Positions 27,218-35,412 of a stretch of 45,621 bases of DNA are shown piece by piece. The notes under the pieces were generated by a model that searched no databases, was not told the DNA's origin, and was given only the letters and a program-made list of their open reading frames with translations. The stretch is taken from the NCBI GenBank assembly GCA_003233115.1, contig QIKV01000082.1, positions 1 to 45,621 on the forward strand, read 5' to 3'. The position numbers and the translations under genes are program-made. The first letter of the stretch is position 1, and each line of letters opens with the position of its first letter. The stretch is from Oceanospirillales bacterium. Lineage in GTDB: Bacteria; Pseudomonadota; Gammaproteobacteria; Xanthomonadales; SZUA-36.

Positions 27218-28026
27218 GCGAACGCCTGTTGGTTAAGTTGACCCGCTTTCACCGCTTTCGCATAATCATGCGAGACCCCAGGTACTTCAATTAATTTTAC
27301 GCACGGAGCCAAACCATGGCTATGCGATGCCTGTTCCATCGCATCCACCCAGTTCCTGGCTCGTTCCAGTCGGTTTGCACCCTGCAGTTGGTCTATTCGA
27401 CGGGAACAATTCAACGACTCATCGCGAACCGTATCTTCAAGACCGATAAATACGGCGGTGGGAATACGCAAGAACCGCTGTGGCTCAAAGTGAACACCGG
27501 GTAAGTCGGTAGTCTCGCGGATACCGAACGGGTATTTATTATCGACGGGAAAGGTATACCAGCCTGCTGCACTCAATGCTGCCCGAATCACCCTCTGCGG
27601 GTGCGCAAACAGATAGCGTTGCACAAACTGGGCACCGCCAGAATGACCGAAAAAGAATGCTTTGCTGGCAGACCAGCCAGTGAGCCCGCTGACTTCAGCC
27701 AAAATGGCATTGACTGCCAGATCAGCCCGCGGTCCTTGCCCGCTGCGGCCAAGCCGTTGGAAATCTTTGTGGCTTGATTCAGTAAACAGCGGTGCGACCA
27801 GCGCAATCCTGCGCTCCCTGACCAGGGGCCAGAAAGACTCAATAAGCCATTGAACATTTCGTGAGATACCATGCACCAATACGATGACATGGTCTGTCTG
27901 CCGACACTCGGGCACAGCGAGGTAGTAGCGCTGCTTCCGCATGCCGCGGAGCCGAATTTTATGTACTCCGCCCGCCAGCAGATGCGTGCCTGCCCGGGAC
28001 CGGCTGTGTGGAAAAATTAAGGACAT
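27199..28026 (-). CDS. Alpha/beta hydrolase
   Basis: A 275-residue hydrolase without a clear signal peptide. The oxyanion-hole region VLVHGISRNVQW (about 50-60), nucleophile Ser129 in GHSGGAQ, candidate acid Asp198 in GLEDT and His253 in GVSHDY form a complete catalytic triad. Fold type is that of PHB-depolymerase/dienelactone-like esterases. The ABC gene stop and this start share one base (TAATG), and the porin start overlaps its end by 19 nt. It probably cleaves an ester or peptide-like substrate of the system, but the substrate is unknown. Confidence 0.8.
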   Translation of the reverse strand: MSLIFPHSRSRAGTHLLAGGVHKIRLRGMRKQRYYLAVPECRQTDHVIVLVHGISRNVQWLIESFWPLVRERRIALVAPLFTESSHKDFQRLGRSGQGPRADLAVNAILAEVSGLTGWSASKAFFFGHSGGAQFVQRYLFAHPQRVIRAALSAAGWYTFPVDNKYPFGIRETTDLPGVHFEPQRFLRIPTAVFIGLEDTVRDESLNCSRRIDQLQGANRLERARNWVDAMEQASHSHGLAPCVKLIEVPGVSHDYAKAVKAGQLNQQAFAWLLSD

Positions 28027-29705
28027 TACCGTATCACCATCCGGGTGATGCTACCCTGCCTGGATTGACCGTCTTGAGCATCCTCTTCAGCATCCAGATC
28101 CCAGACCCTGTTACACAGCTTGATCAGGGATTGCTTGTGGGTAATCAAAAAGACCGTTCCGGGCCAGGATCCAAGCAGTTCATGCAACAGCCGTAGCCCA
28201 TCCGAATCCAGGTTGGATTCCGGCTCATCCAGGATCAGCACTTCAGGCTCACCCAATGTCGCCCTGACCAAGCCAATGCGGGCCCGCTCACCGGCTGAAA
28301 TATTCCGGGCTGCCTGCTGAATCCGGCCTGATCTGCCCTCACCCATCTTTTCGATAAGCCGCTGCAACTCAAATCTGCCTGCGGCGACGTGCAACTCACT
28401 TTCCGGTGTGGCCGGTCGGCGGTACGCCAAATTGAAATCAAGGCTGCCTCTGAGTAACCCGAACCCGGACCCGGTAATGCCGATACATTCAGAACGATCA
28501 GCGGGCGACAGGCGCCGGGGGTTGATCCCACCCAGCCTGACAGTACCCGAGTCGGGTTTGAGCAGACCGACAGCCAATTGCAGCAATGTGCTCTTGCCGC
28601 TACCGTTTTGCCCGATGACTGCGACACGCTCGCCAGCGGTTAGCCGACCTGAAAAGTTTTTGATTGCCGGTGCACAATACACATTTCTGAACTCGATGAC
28701 CCCTGGTTCAGGCCGTGAGTCTGCGTAACGTGAAGCGCCCCGCGTAATGCGACGCATATTGAACAACGCACTGAGTTTGTGCAGCGAAATAGCGGCGCCG
28801 CGGTAATATTCCTGGACTCTTCCGAGTTCGCGGACCGGTCCGGTCATGAACATAACAAGGCTGATGATGGCCGCCGCATCGGCTGCTGTCATCGATTCCC
28901 CGGAAATGCGAAACACACTGAACACCGCTATGATGAGAAGAACCCCGCCGGCTTCGCCAAGGCCGCGTAAGCCGCCCAGGAACAGCCCCTGGGTGGATGC
29001 CTGTCGCTTTAATCTCCACCCCAGCCGGTTAATTTTTCTGAGCTCACGCTGTTCCTGTCCCATCGCCCGGATCATGGCCATTTCACCAATCCGCTCTACC
29101 AGCAGGCTCTGCATCCGGATGCGAGTTGATCTGACCGCCTTGAGAACCGCTCTGAGGTGCCCGCCAATCTTCAACGAGACAACCGCCAACAGCACGATCA
29201 CCAGTGCAGTGATCAAGCCGGCAGCCAGGCTGATTGAGGTGATGATGCCAACACTGGCTGATAAAAGGATCGCATTGACAATCAAGCGTGATATACCCAG
29301 GCTCAGCCAGCGCCGTAAAGCGGACAGATCGCCGCCAAGACGCGCGGCAAGGGCCCCGGCAGGAATGGAATTAACATCACGAATCGATACCCGCATCAAC
29401 CGCGCAAGCAATCGCCGCCGTAGCCGATTGACGTAGTTCTGGCTCATTCTCTCGGCGGTGTATCGCTCGTGCAAACGCGCAGCCAGCAATACCGCAGCCA
29501 TTAACAACAGAACCCAAAGCATGCCGGTCTCCGGTGCCTCGGTCTGCTGTAAGCTTCTTACGGCCTGGCGCACAGAATAAAAGACGCCGGTGACCGCCAG
29601 GGCCCTGCCCAAGCCATTGAGAACTAACAGGAAGATATAGCCTCGACTTTGCCGCCAGAAGTTTGCCGGCAGCCTGAATGGCGTGTATTGCACCTCAGCT
29701 TTCAT
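28026..29705 (-). CDS. ABC half-transporter (fused membrane and ATPase domains)
   Basis: About 559 residues, started at the ATG overlapping the upstream stop (ATGA); a further 24 in-frame codons upstream lie inside the neighbour and were not used. An exporter-type membrane domain of six segments (about 25-300) is followed by an ATPase domain: Walker A AVIGQNGSGKST, signature ISAGERARIGLV (LSGGQ altered to ISAGE), Walker B VLILDEPESNLD and switch His in LITHKQ. It should act as a homodimer in the inner membrane exporting a lipid, peptide or metabolite. It follows a P-loop NTPase gene and precedes a hydrolase gene, all overlapping. It has no peptidase domain typical of bacteriocin exporters. 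Confidence 0.9.
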   Translation of the reverse strand: MKAEVQYTPFRLPANFWRQSRGYIFLLVLNGLGRALAVTGVFYSVRQAVRSLQQTEAPETGMLWVLLLMAAVLLAARLHERYTAERMSQNYVNRLRRRLLARLMRVSIRDVNSIPAGALAARLGGDLSALRRWLSLGISRLIVNAILLSASVGIITSISLAAGLITALVIVLLAVVSLKIGGHLRAVLKAVRSTRIRMQSLLVERIGEMAMIRAMGQEQRELRKINRLGWRLKRQASTQGLFLGGLRGLGEAGGVLLIIAVFSVFRISGESMTAADAAAIISLVMFMTGPVRELGRVQEYYRGAAISLHKLSALFNMRRITRGASRYADSRPEPGVIEFRNVYCAPAIKNFSGRLTAGERVAVIGQNGSGKSTLLQLAVGLLKPDSGTVRLGGINPRRLSPADRSECIGITGSGFGLLRGSLDFNLAYRRPATPESELHVAAGRFELQRLIEKMGEGRSGRIQQAARNISAGERARIGLVRATLGEPEVLILDEPESNLDSDGLRLLHELLGSWPGTVFLITHKQSLIKLCNRVWDLDAEEDAQDGQSRQGSITRMVIR

Positions 29706-30808
29706 GCTTCGGCCAGTTTGCCACGCGCCCGGTTCGCCACACCCTCCATCAAATCCAGGCCAAATCCCGGCGCGCACAACTCATTTTTTGTACAAACCGG
29801 TACACTGCAACCCATGCTGAATTCCTTGCTGGCCAGCGGGCTTGCAGAAACCACGCCTGATACTGCAATCAGGTGATAACCGAGTTTCTGCAGGAAATCG
29901 ACACCATAAATCGCGGAGTGGGCATCAACGGCAGCATGAAACACGCCACTGATCTGGCTCCTGAAAAGAGGATCGTGCAACAAGGCATGGGTTTCAGCCT
30001 GCAACAAGCCGTCAGCGACTTCGACCACGATGGCGTCGACTTGCTGATTTCTGATGCTGTTGCCGAGCATATCAACGATTCCGAGTACCGCGTTCTGGCT
30101 CAGTCCATAGGTGGTTGCATAACCTGCATCGGTGAAATCCAGGGCGCAGCTTGCGCCGGCATCCAGGAAATGCCACAAGTCCCCACCCGAACCGGTGCCC
30201 GTCACCTTCATGGCCCCGGTCCTGAACCCGTCCTGGACCAAACCTCTTACCAGTCGGGCCGCAGACGTGGTTTTTCCGGAATTCATGCTGGATCCAACGA
30301 CCAGGAACAGCGGAATATCGCATTGGTTCAACCTGCCATAATCAACTTTCCAACTGCTGATATTCAGCACCGACCCAACACTGTTTCCCACCAGACCCAG
30401 CGGGGTTATCTGCGTTGGATATTTAACCCCCGGATGTTTGTGACGTGTCACGGAGGCAATGCCACCGGCAGCCACCAGATCGCACGGCGCCAGGTTTTCC
30501 GGCACCAGCGCTTCGTATTGGTCTGCGGCATAGCGATTGCCATAACAAACCAGAATATGGTCGCCGGGAAATAGCCGTGCGCGCCTGCCATCAGGTAGCT
30601 CAAGCCGCAATTGCTGACGCAGGCGGTCGACCCTGGCAAGAACAATGTCCCCGGGCTTAGGCGCAATATCACCGCTAACCAGTGTTTGCATCGCTTCAAC
30701 GGGAACATTGCGTAAGGAAAAAGCACGTTTGTACGCATCAATGCTGTCAAGTGCGATTGGGGTTACATGCCGACGCTTACCTGCGCCCAGGGATTTGATT
30801 AGTTTCAT
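29702..30808 (-). CDS. P-loop NTPase, DUF1611-like
   Basis: A 368-residue cytosolic protein. The N-terminal ~150 residues include a beta-rich stretch (KPGDIVLARVDRL, RLFPGDHILVCYGNRYAADQ). A P-loop follows (GSSMNSGKTT, about 172-181) with MKVTGTGSGGD, then VDAIVVEVADGLLQ as a Walker B-type strand. This pattern resembles the DUF1611/BioD-MobB group of P-loop enzymes, some of which act in amidation or acylation of small molecules (for example DgcN). I cannot assign a reaction. It is the first of five tightly linked minus-strand genes, overlapping the ABC gene by four bases; it may make or modify the compound that the ABC protein exports. Confidence 0.7.
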   Translation of the reverse strand: MKLIKSLGAGKRRHVTPIALDSIDAYKRAFSLRNVPVEAMQTLVSGDIAPKPGDIVLARVDRLRQQLRLELPDGRRARLFPGDHILVCYGNRYAADQYEALVPENLAPCDLVAAGGIASVTRHKHPGVKYPTQITPLGLVGNSVGSVLNISSWKVDYGRLNQCDIPLFLVVGSSMNSGKTTSAARLVRGLVQDGFRTGAMKVTGTGSGGDLWHFLDAGASCALDFTDAGYATTYGLSQNAVLGIVDMLGNSIRNQQVDAIVVEVADGLLQAETHALLHDPLFRSQISGVFHAAVDAHSAIYGVDFLQKLGYHLIAVSGVVSASPLASKEFSMGCSVPVCTKNELCAPGFGLDLMEGVANRARGKLAEA

Positions 30809-31054
30809 GCCGTCCGTGGCCTCTCAAATATTTGTGAAATATAAGCAGCTCAAATATACGAATTTAATCATGCCAGACCGCCCGCTTCACCAGCGGAGGA
30901 TTTACAGGTATTTGTACTAAATTGCAGTATAACATTGGGTTCTCCACATTGTTGGAGCGCACTTGTTTTTTGCTCTTGGTAGCGTATAAGGTAGTACACG
31001 ATCCTTAAGGCAATCTTAACAAGGCTAAAAATTATTTTTTGAGGCACGACGCCA
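30809..31054. other. Upstream region of the NTPase operon
   Basis: This is the left part of the 474-base divergent gap between the NTPase operon and the Tat-protein gene. It has no convincing gene. It is AT-rich with several A/T tracts that could hold promoters for both directions, but no strong sigma-70 pair stands out. The right part of the gap is occupied by the palindromic element and the leader hairpin. Confidence 0.4.
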
Positions 31055-31215
31055 GGAGTCTGTCGGAGTTAACATGATCTACTGCGGAAAAGCCGAGTTT
31101 GGCCAGATTTCCCGCTCTTTATCGTTAAATAGCGGTGCTATTTGCCTCAAAAGACCAAAAAATCTGACTCAAATCGGCTTTCCCTCGCTACAATCGGTCA
31201 AGTCCGACAGACTCC
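31055..31215. mobile_element. MITE-like palindromic element (about 161 bp)
   Basis: Ends are perfect 13-bp inverted repeats (GGAGTCTGTCGGA at 31055-31067, TCCGACAGACTCC at 31203-31215). Inside are three further nested pairs: AAAGCCGA (31089-31096) with TCGGCTTT (31174-31181), CAGATTT (31104-31110) with AAATCTG (31160-31166), and AAATAGC-GGT-GCTATTT at 31127-31143. The whole element can fold into one long interrupted hairpin and encodes nothing convincing. This is the form of a miniature inverted-repeat element driven by an insertion-sequence transposase supplied elsewhere. A target-site duplication is not obvious. Confidence 0.65.
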
Positions 31216-31242
31216 CGGTTCTGAACCTTTTGAGGAACCGGG
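31214..31242 (+). promoter_or_regulatory. Leader hairpin upstream of Tat-protein gene
   Basis: A perfect 8-bp stem (CCCGGTTC at 31214-31221, GAACCGGG at 31235-31242) with a 13-base loop. Its 3' arm carries the GAGG-type ribosome site for the 11-codon upstream frame, so folding could hide it. No T-run follows, so it is not a simple terminator. Confidence 0.4.
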
Positions 31243-31250
31243 AAACTAAG

Positions 31251-31286
31251 ATGGATAACAACACACCACGAGGAGTATCAACATGA
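31251..31286 (+). CDS. Possible 11-codon leader peptide
   Basis: An ATG-started frame encoding MDNNTPRGVST ends with TGA overlapping the ATG of the Tat-protein gene (ATGA). Translation of one would feed the other. The peptide itself has no recognisable feature; it may be chance, as any ATG near a start can look like this. Confidence 0.25.
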   Translation: MDNNTPRGVST

Positions 31287-32224
31287 GTCAATCCAATCAA
31301 CCTTCTGGTTCCAGGCGGCGTTTTCTTATGTATTCTTCCGCCGCAGTCGGAATCGGAGCGCTGGGAGGGGTGACTGGCTCACTGCTATGGGCCAGTAACA
31401 GTTCAAAATTTTTGACCTATGTCAAAGGCAAGCAGACTGCGGCGTTTACCAAATTATCTGATGAAGTATTGCCGACGGACGGACTCGAATTGGGGATGTC
31501 GTTCGGCGACTCCATTCAACGCCTGGTGCAGGCCGGCGTCATTTCCCCAAGAAAATTCAAGTATGTGTATAAAAAACGGGGTGGGCTTCCAGACTGGGTT
31601 GAGACATTGTTCACACAGGCTTCATCCGAACCACTCACAATGAGTATGCAAACTGCACCCTATCTGCTCAATCTTATGTGGCCACTCGGAGTAGCGACAA
31701 AAACCCAATTTAATGAGAAAAGTAAACTCAACGGCCCACGCGTCGGCAGCTTTGCCAGCACGGGTGGATGGACCCTGGGTGAAGCACGCAATGGCGGAGA
31801 TTATTTCAACAAGATTTCTGCCATAGACCTGACCGCTGAACAGGAAGCCACTGTACTCGAAGCGGCGGAAAACAGTTTCCGGCCATGTTGCAACAATTCC
31901 ACTTTCTTCCAGGACTGCAACCATGGTTCAGCGCTGCTAGGCCTGTATGAACTCGCGGCTTCACAAGGCGCCAGCGTCGATGAACTCTATGACCTGGGCC
32001 GCATTGCCAACAGCTTCTGGTATCCTGGTAAATACATGGAAATGGCTTATTATTTCCAGAAAATTAAAAACCAGCCGTGGGATCAGGTAGCCGCCAAAAC
32101 GATATTGGACAAGAAATACTCATCCATTAGCGGCTGGCAGAAGAACGTGCATCAGCCAATGGTTGAAGCCGGTTTATTGCCTGGCAAACAGGCGGCTGCC
32201 GGTGGCAGCGGCTGCGCAGTGTAA
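31283..32224 (+). CDS. Tat-exported Cys-rich protein of unknown family
   Basis: A 313-residue protein with a twin-arginine signal (SRRRFLM, residues 10-16, then a hydrophobic stretch to ~36), so it is exported folded, probably with a cofactor. The mature part is helical, with a striking cluster PCCNNSTFFQDCNHGSALLG (201-220: C202, C203, C212, H214) and an isolated Cys311 three residues from the end (GGSGCAV). This arrangement suggests metal or heme-iron binding. The start is set by GAGGAG with seven-base spacing. The gene is convergent with the CcdA-like/cupredoxin pair, which also handles thiol and copper chemistry. I do not recognise the family; a copper- or redox-related role is inference from Cys content and neighbours. 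Confidence 0.65.
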   Translation: MSQSNQPSGSRRRFLMYSSAAVGIGALGGVTGSLLWASNSSKFLTYVKGKQTAAFTKLSDEVLPTDGLELGMSFGDSIQRLVQAGVISPRKFKYVYKKRGGLPDWVETLFTQASSEPLTMSMQTAPYLLNLMWPLGVATKTQFNEKSKLNGPRVGSFASTGGWTLGEARNGGDYFNKISAIDLTAEQEATVLEAAENSFRPCCNNSTFFQDCNHGSALLGLYELAASQGASVDELYDLGRIANSFWYPGKYMEMAYYFQKIKNQPWDQVAAKTILDKKYSSISGWQKNVHQPMVEAGLLPGKQAAAGGSGCAV

Positions 32225-32239
32225 CAGGCCTGGTAAAGA

Positions 32240-32293
32240 TGTAACGTGAATTCAAGAGACGTCGCTTCCGTCGCGTCCTGGGTTCACGTTACA
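32240..32293. repeat. Long inverted repeat between convergent genes
   Basis: Perfect 11-bp arms (32240-32250 and 32283-32293, TGTAACGTGAA / TTCACGTTACA) with an inner GACG/CGTC pairing. The right arm contains the stop codon of the CcdA-like gene. Without a T-run, a terminator role is uncertain, but it lies exactly at the convergent junction. Confidence 0.5.
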
Positions 32294-33110
32294 GCAAGGC
32301 AAAAAGTCCCACAACAATAACGAACACACCCAGTACCAGCTTGACCAGCCCCCGGTGGGTGACATGCAACCTGCTGATCTTGAGCAGCACCGGGCGACTG
32401 CTACTCAAACCAACCAGCAGAACCAGTGGCGAAATAAAGGCCAGGTTGTAAGTGGTCAGCAGGGAATAAGCATAAACTTTGCTGGATAGCCCGCCAATGA
32501 CCGCAGCGACCGCCAGATACATCGCTCCACCACAGGGAATCGTACAGGTACCGATAAGCACACCGCCTATGAAGGCAGCGCCGATGGTCGTCTTGCGGCC
32601 CCACTTGTGGGCCAGATTGTGCAGAGAAGCGGGCATGCCGAGTTTGAAGGGATTGTTCGGAATGACATATTCAGCCACCATTACCAGTCCGAGAACGACG
32701 GCAATTAAGCCCGCCAGGCGGGTAAATACATGGGTGTTGCCAAAAACCCTGATACTGGTAACCTCGACAAAGCCCATGCCGAGAAAGAAATAAAGCGCGA
32801 ATATACCCAGGATATAAGCACCTGCAACAGACCAGACATGCAGCCAGGCCCGGCGGGTCTCGCTAAAACCACTGGATTGTTCAACGATCGCCAACAATGC
32901 ACCGATAAACAGTAGCAACGTGGCAATAGCACAGGGGTTCAGGCCATCGGCGAAGCCCGCCACGACCGCCAGACTAAACGCCGCAAGAGGGTAAGCCTCA
33001 AGCCACGCGGAAGAAGGCGCCGCCACATTGTAGGTAAATGCCAGATACACGCCAATTGCCAGCAGTACGATGCTGGCAATGATGAAAAATCTTGATTGTG
33101 CTTTACGCAT
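32289..33110 (-). CDS. CcdA/DsbD-like membrane protein
   Basis: A 273-residue inner-membrane protein with about seven segments. Two Cys motifs in the membrane, FADGLNPCAIATLLLF and GTCTIPCGGAMYLAV, correspond to the paired Cys of CcdA-type electron-transfer proteins, which move reducing power from cytosolic thioredoxin to the periplasm. It follows the CuA-like cupredoxin gene by 22 nt on the same strand, so it may keep that protein's Cys residues reduced during copper insertion. The first ~25 residues form a membrane anchor. Confidence 0.8.
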   Translation of the reverse strand: MRKAQSRFFIIASIVLLAIGVYLAFTYNVAAPSSAWLEAYPLAAFSLAVVAGFADGLNPCAIATLLLFIGALLAIVEQSSGFSETRRAWLHVWSVAGAYILGIFALYFFLGMGFVEVTSIRVFGNTHVFTRLAGLIAVVLGLVMVAEYVIPNNPFKLGMPASLHNLAHKWGRKTTIGAAFIGGVLIGTCTIPCGGAMYLAVAAVIGGLSSKVYAYSLLTTYNLAFISPLVLLVGLSSSRPVLLKISRLHVTHRGLVKLVLGVFVIVVGLFALL

Positions 33111-33132
33111 AAGCGCGGGTCAGCCAACCCTG

Positions 33133-33555
33133 TCAGTTAACAATCAGCTTTCCGCGCATAAAGGGATTTTCCTTACCGCCACAACAGATTCCACAATAGA
33201 AAACGTATTCGCCTGCCTTGGTAGGCGTAAAAGTAAAGGTGCGGGTCTGCTTGGGGGCGACCCGTTCATCCACGCCAAAGGCAGGAACGGTGAAGCCATG
33301 CCAGCCACCGCCATCGGTGTGAAACTGGTTGTCCATGTTGATCATGGTTACGGCAACAGGTTCCCCCGCTTTTGCGTTGATCACGGCAGGCGACCAGCCG
33401 GACATGCTGATTTCCAGCGTAGCCTCAGATCGTGCGCTTCTGATATATGGGGCCAGAAACATGGCAGCCGCCAACGCCACGACGGTCAGGCCGGCCAGCC
33501 CTATTAATATTGCAGATTTTTTTGAAGTGGCCTTGGGGGCCTGTTTGCTTTTCAC
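33133..33555 (-). CDS. Membrane-anchored CuA-like cupredoxin
   Basis: A 140-residue protein with one N-terminal membrane segment (about 15-37) and a periplasmic cupredoxin domain. WHGFTVPAFGVDE (H86) and KAGEYVFYCGICCGGKENPF (C121, C124, C125; M133 follows) match the CuA region of cytochrome oxidase subunit II and nitrous oxide reductase. In those, the loop is C-x3-C-x3-H-x2-M; here the first and third Cys keep the C-x3-C spacing, an extra Cys sits between, Glu129 stands in the His position and the Met is one residue later. It may be a copper carrier or assembly factor rather than an oxidase subunit, as no heme-copper subunit I is nearby. Confidence 0.82.
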   Translation of the reverse strand: MKSKQAPKATSKKSAILIGLAGLTVVALAAAMFLAPYIRSARSEATLEISMSGWSPAVINAKAGEPVAVTMINMDNQFHTDGGGWHGFTVPAFGVDERVAPKQTRTFTFTPTKAGEYVFYCGICCGGKENPFMRGKLIVN

Positions 33556-33662
33556 AACTGTCTCTCTCCTTACGCCAGAATTTTTGGCTCCAATAGACGT
33601 GTATGACCGTGAAGCCGGTGATTAGTGCGTATTTTACCGGTAAAAAATGAGGACAAAATGAG

Positions 33663-34625
33663 CTAAGTCACCTGGCGGCTGATAAAGTCCTGAATCGTCT
33701 TTATTCCGGGTTGATCTTTTACCTTTAATTTAAAAATATCATTGCGACTGTAGTGACCGGTCACATCGAAATCCATCCGGCTGCATACCAGTTCATCGAG
33801 GTCCACCTGTGCCGTCAAAATACCTTCTTGGTCATACAGCGGGCCGGCCAGAACCTGACCCAGTGGCGATACAATGACGCTGCCACCTCTTGAAAGCACC
33901 TCCGGCCGGTCTGCGGCAAGCTCAGCCTGCAAATGTTCCGGGAAGTCACTCTTGGTAAAATACTGGTTGCAGCCAATCACATAGCAACGGCCTTCAAAGG
34001 CGATATGTTGCATACTGGCGTTCCATGAATCCCGTGAATCTGCCGTGGGTGCCAGGTATATCTCAACACCTTCTTTATACATTGCCATTCTGGCCAGCGG
34101 CATATAGTTTTCCCAGCAGATCAAACCACCAATTTTCCCGATTTCGGTATCGAAAGTGCACAGGGTCGAACCATCACCTTCACCCCATACCAGGCGTTCC
34201 GCTGCAGTCGGTTTGATTTTCCGGTGCTTGCCCAGCAAACGTCCAGCCGGTCCAAAATACAGCAAGGTGCAATAGAGTGTTTTGTTTACCTTGTCGCGCT
34301 CTGTTACGCCAACGGTAAGAAAGACCTTGTTCTTTTTAGCGCATTGCGCAAGTTTATCGGTATAAACCCCGGGAACTTCAACGCTGTTTTGCCAATACTC
34401 CCTGTACTGATCCCGCCCGGCTTGTGTCCTGCTACCCACCACAGTGCCGAAACCCAGCCCGGCGGGGTAACCCGGGATAAATGTCTCTGGGAAAACAACC
34501 AGCTTGCTGCCGGCACCAGCCGCTTCCGCGGTGAGCGCAATAACCTTCTCCAGCGACTTTTCAAGGTTAAAAATTGCCGGGGTTGCCTGCACACAGGCCA
34601 CCTTGAATTTCCTGTTATCGGTCAT
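33663..34625 (-). CDS. Nitrilase-family carbon-nitrogen hydrolase
   Basis: A 320-residue enzyme with the catalytic set of true nitrilases: Glu47 in VFPETFIPGYP, Lys136 in HRKIKPT and Cys170 in GLICWENYMPLARMAMY. The WENYMPL motif is typical of aliphatic or aromatic nitrilases rather than amidases. It converts a nitrile to the carboxylic acid and ammonia in the cytosol. It starts within the stop of the upstream hydrolase gene (TAATG), so the two are one operon. The exact nitrile is unknown. Confidence 0.9.
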   Translation of the reverse strand: MTDNRKFKVACVQATPAIFNLEKSLEKVIALTAEAAGAGSKLVVFPETFIPGYPAGLGFGTVVGSRTQAGRDQYREYWQNSVEVPGVYTDKLAQCAKKNKVFLTVGVTERDKVNKTLYCTLLYFGPAGRLLGKHRKIKPTAAERLVWGEGDGSTLCTFDTEIGKIGGLICWENYMPLARMAMYKEGVEIYLAPTADSRDSWNASMQHIAFEGRCYVIGCNQYFTKSDFPEHLQAELAADRPEVLSRGGSVIVSPLGQVLAGPLYDQEGILTAQVDLDELVCSRMDFDVTGHYSRNDIFKLKVKDQPGIKTIQDFISRQVT

Positions 34626-35293
34626 TATGGCTTTGCCGGGCCAATGAAATTAATAATACGCGCAATGAGATCGTCACGAACATCCGTCTTGAACAGGTGC
34701 TGTGCGTGGGCATTTCCAGGATATATTTTAATTTGTTTAGGTTCGGCCGATGCATTGTAAATCGCCATGACACCATCGAACATTCCTTCGTTCTTCGAAA
34801 CGATGAAAAGCTTGTCAGTTGCCGTTGACTCAATGGCTGGACCCCCGGCCGGTGCCATTAATACGGCCTTACGTATGGGAACGGAATTGTTGCTCAGAGC
34901 CACCAGCACCGCCGCTCCGCCCATGCTTGCTCCAACCACATTGATGTCCGTAAAACCCTGCTCTTTGAGGTAGGAGATCGCAGCGAGAATATCGTACATT
35001 TTTTTAGAGGTACTGCCGCCTGTGCTATTGCCATAGCCCCTAAAGTCTATGGTCAGTGCAGCAACGCCTTTGCGCTGAAATTCCTCCGCCAGGAAATACC
35101 AGCTTTCTTTATTAAAAATAGCACCGTGGGCGAAAATAACCGCTTTGCTTTTACTGGCCTTAAAGAAAGATGCTTCAATTACACCTCCGTCTACGGTCTT
35201 GAAACTGACCGGCTGATAGGGTTGCGCGCTGGCTTCCGGGCTGCTTAAGACAGCGAGGGAAGCAAGCAAAAAAACAATGCGATTAAAATTCAT
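34625..35293 (-). CDS. Exported alpha/beta hydrolase (dienelactone-hydrolase-like)
   Basis: A 222-residue protein when started at the ATG preceded by AGGA (a TTG six codons earlier was not used). A signal peptide (about 1-23, ending ASAQ) targets it to the periplasm. Motifs: AVIFAHGAIFNKESW for the oxyanion hole, nucleophile Ser123 in GASMGGAA, and a His in GNAHAQHLF near the C-terminus. Together with the nitrilase downstream it may act on an esterified or nitrile-containing nutrient, which is inference. The 5' side faces the divergent ETF-QO gene. Confidence 0.78.
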   Translation of the reverse strand: MNFNRIVFLLASLAVLSSPEASAQPYQPVSFKTVDGGVIEASFFKASKSKAVIFAHGAIFNKESWYFLAEEFQRKGVAALTIDFRGYGNSTGGSTSKKMYDILAAISYLKEQGFTDINVVGASMGGAAVLVALSNNSVPIRKAVLMAPAGGPAIESTATDKLFIVSKNEGMFDGVMAIYNASAEPKQIKIYPGNAHAQHLFKTDVRDDLIARIINFIGPAKP

Positions 35294-35412
35294 ATTAATT
35301 CCTGAGAACAAGAAGCCAGATTCGATTTATTTTAGCTGATCTGAACCAGCACGTACCCTATAATTATCTGCCAATAGAAAAATATAGCGACACTGGGCTT
35401 GTGAGGACACAG

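Noticed and set aside
28846-29436. A 196-residue frame antisense to the ABC membrane domain
   Set aside because: Low-complexity Arg/Ala/Ile composition, typical of the shadow of a real gene.
29706-29777. A 24-residue N-terminal extension of the ABC gene
   Set aside because: It lies within the upstream gene; the ATGA overlap start is the normal coupled arrangement.
31074-31286. A 70-residue frame before the Tat protein
   Set aside because: Most of it lies within the palindromic element; only its last 11 codons could be a leader peptide.
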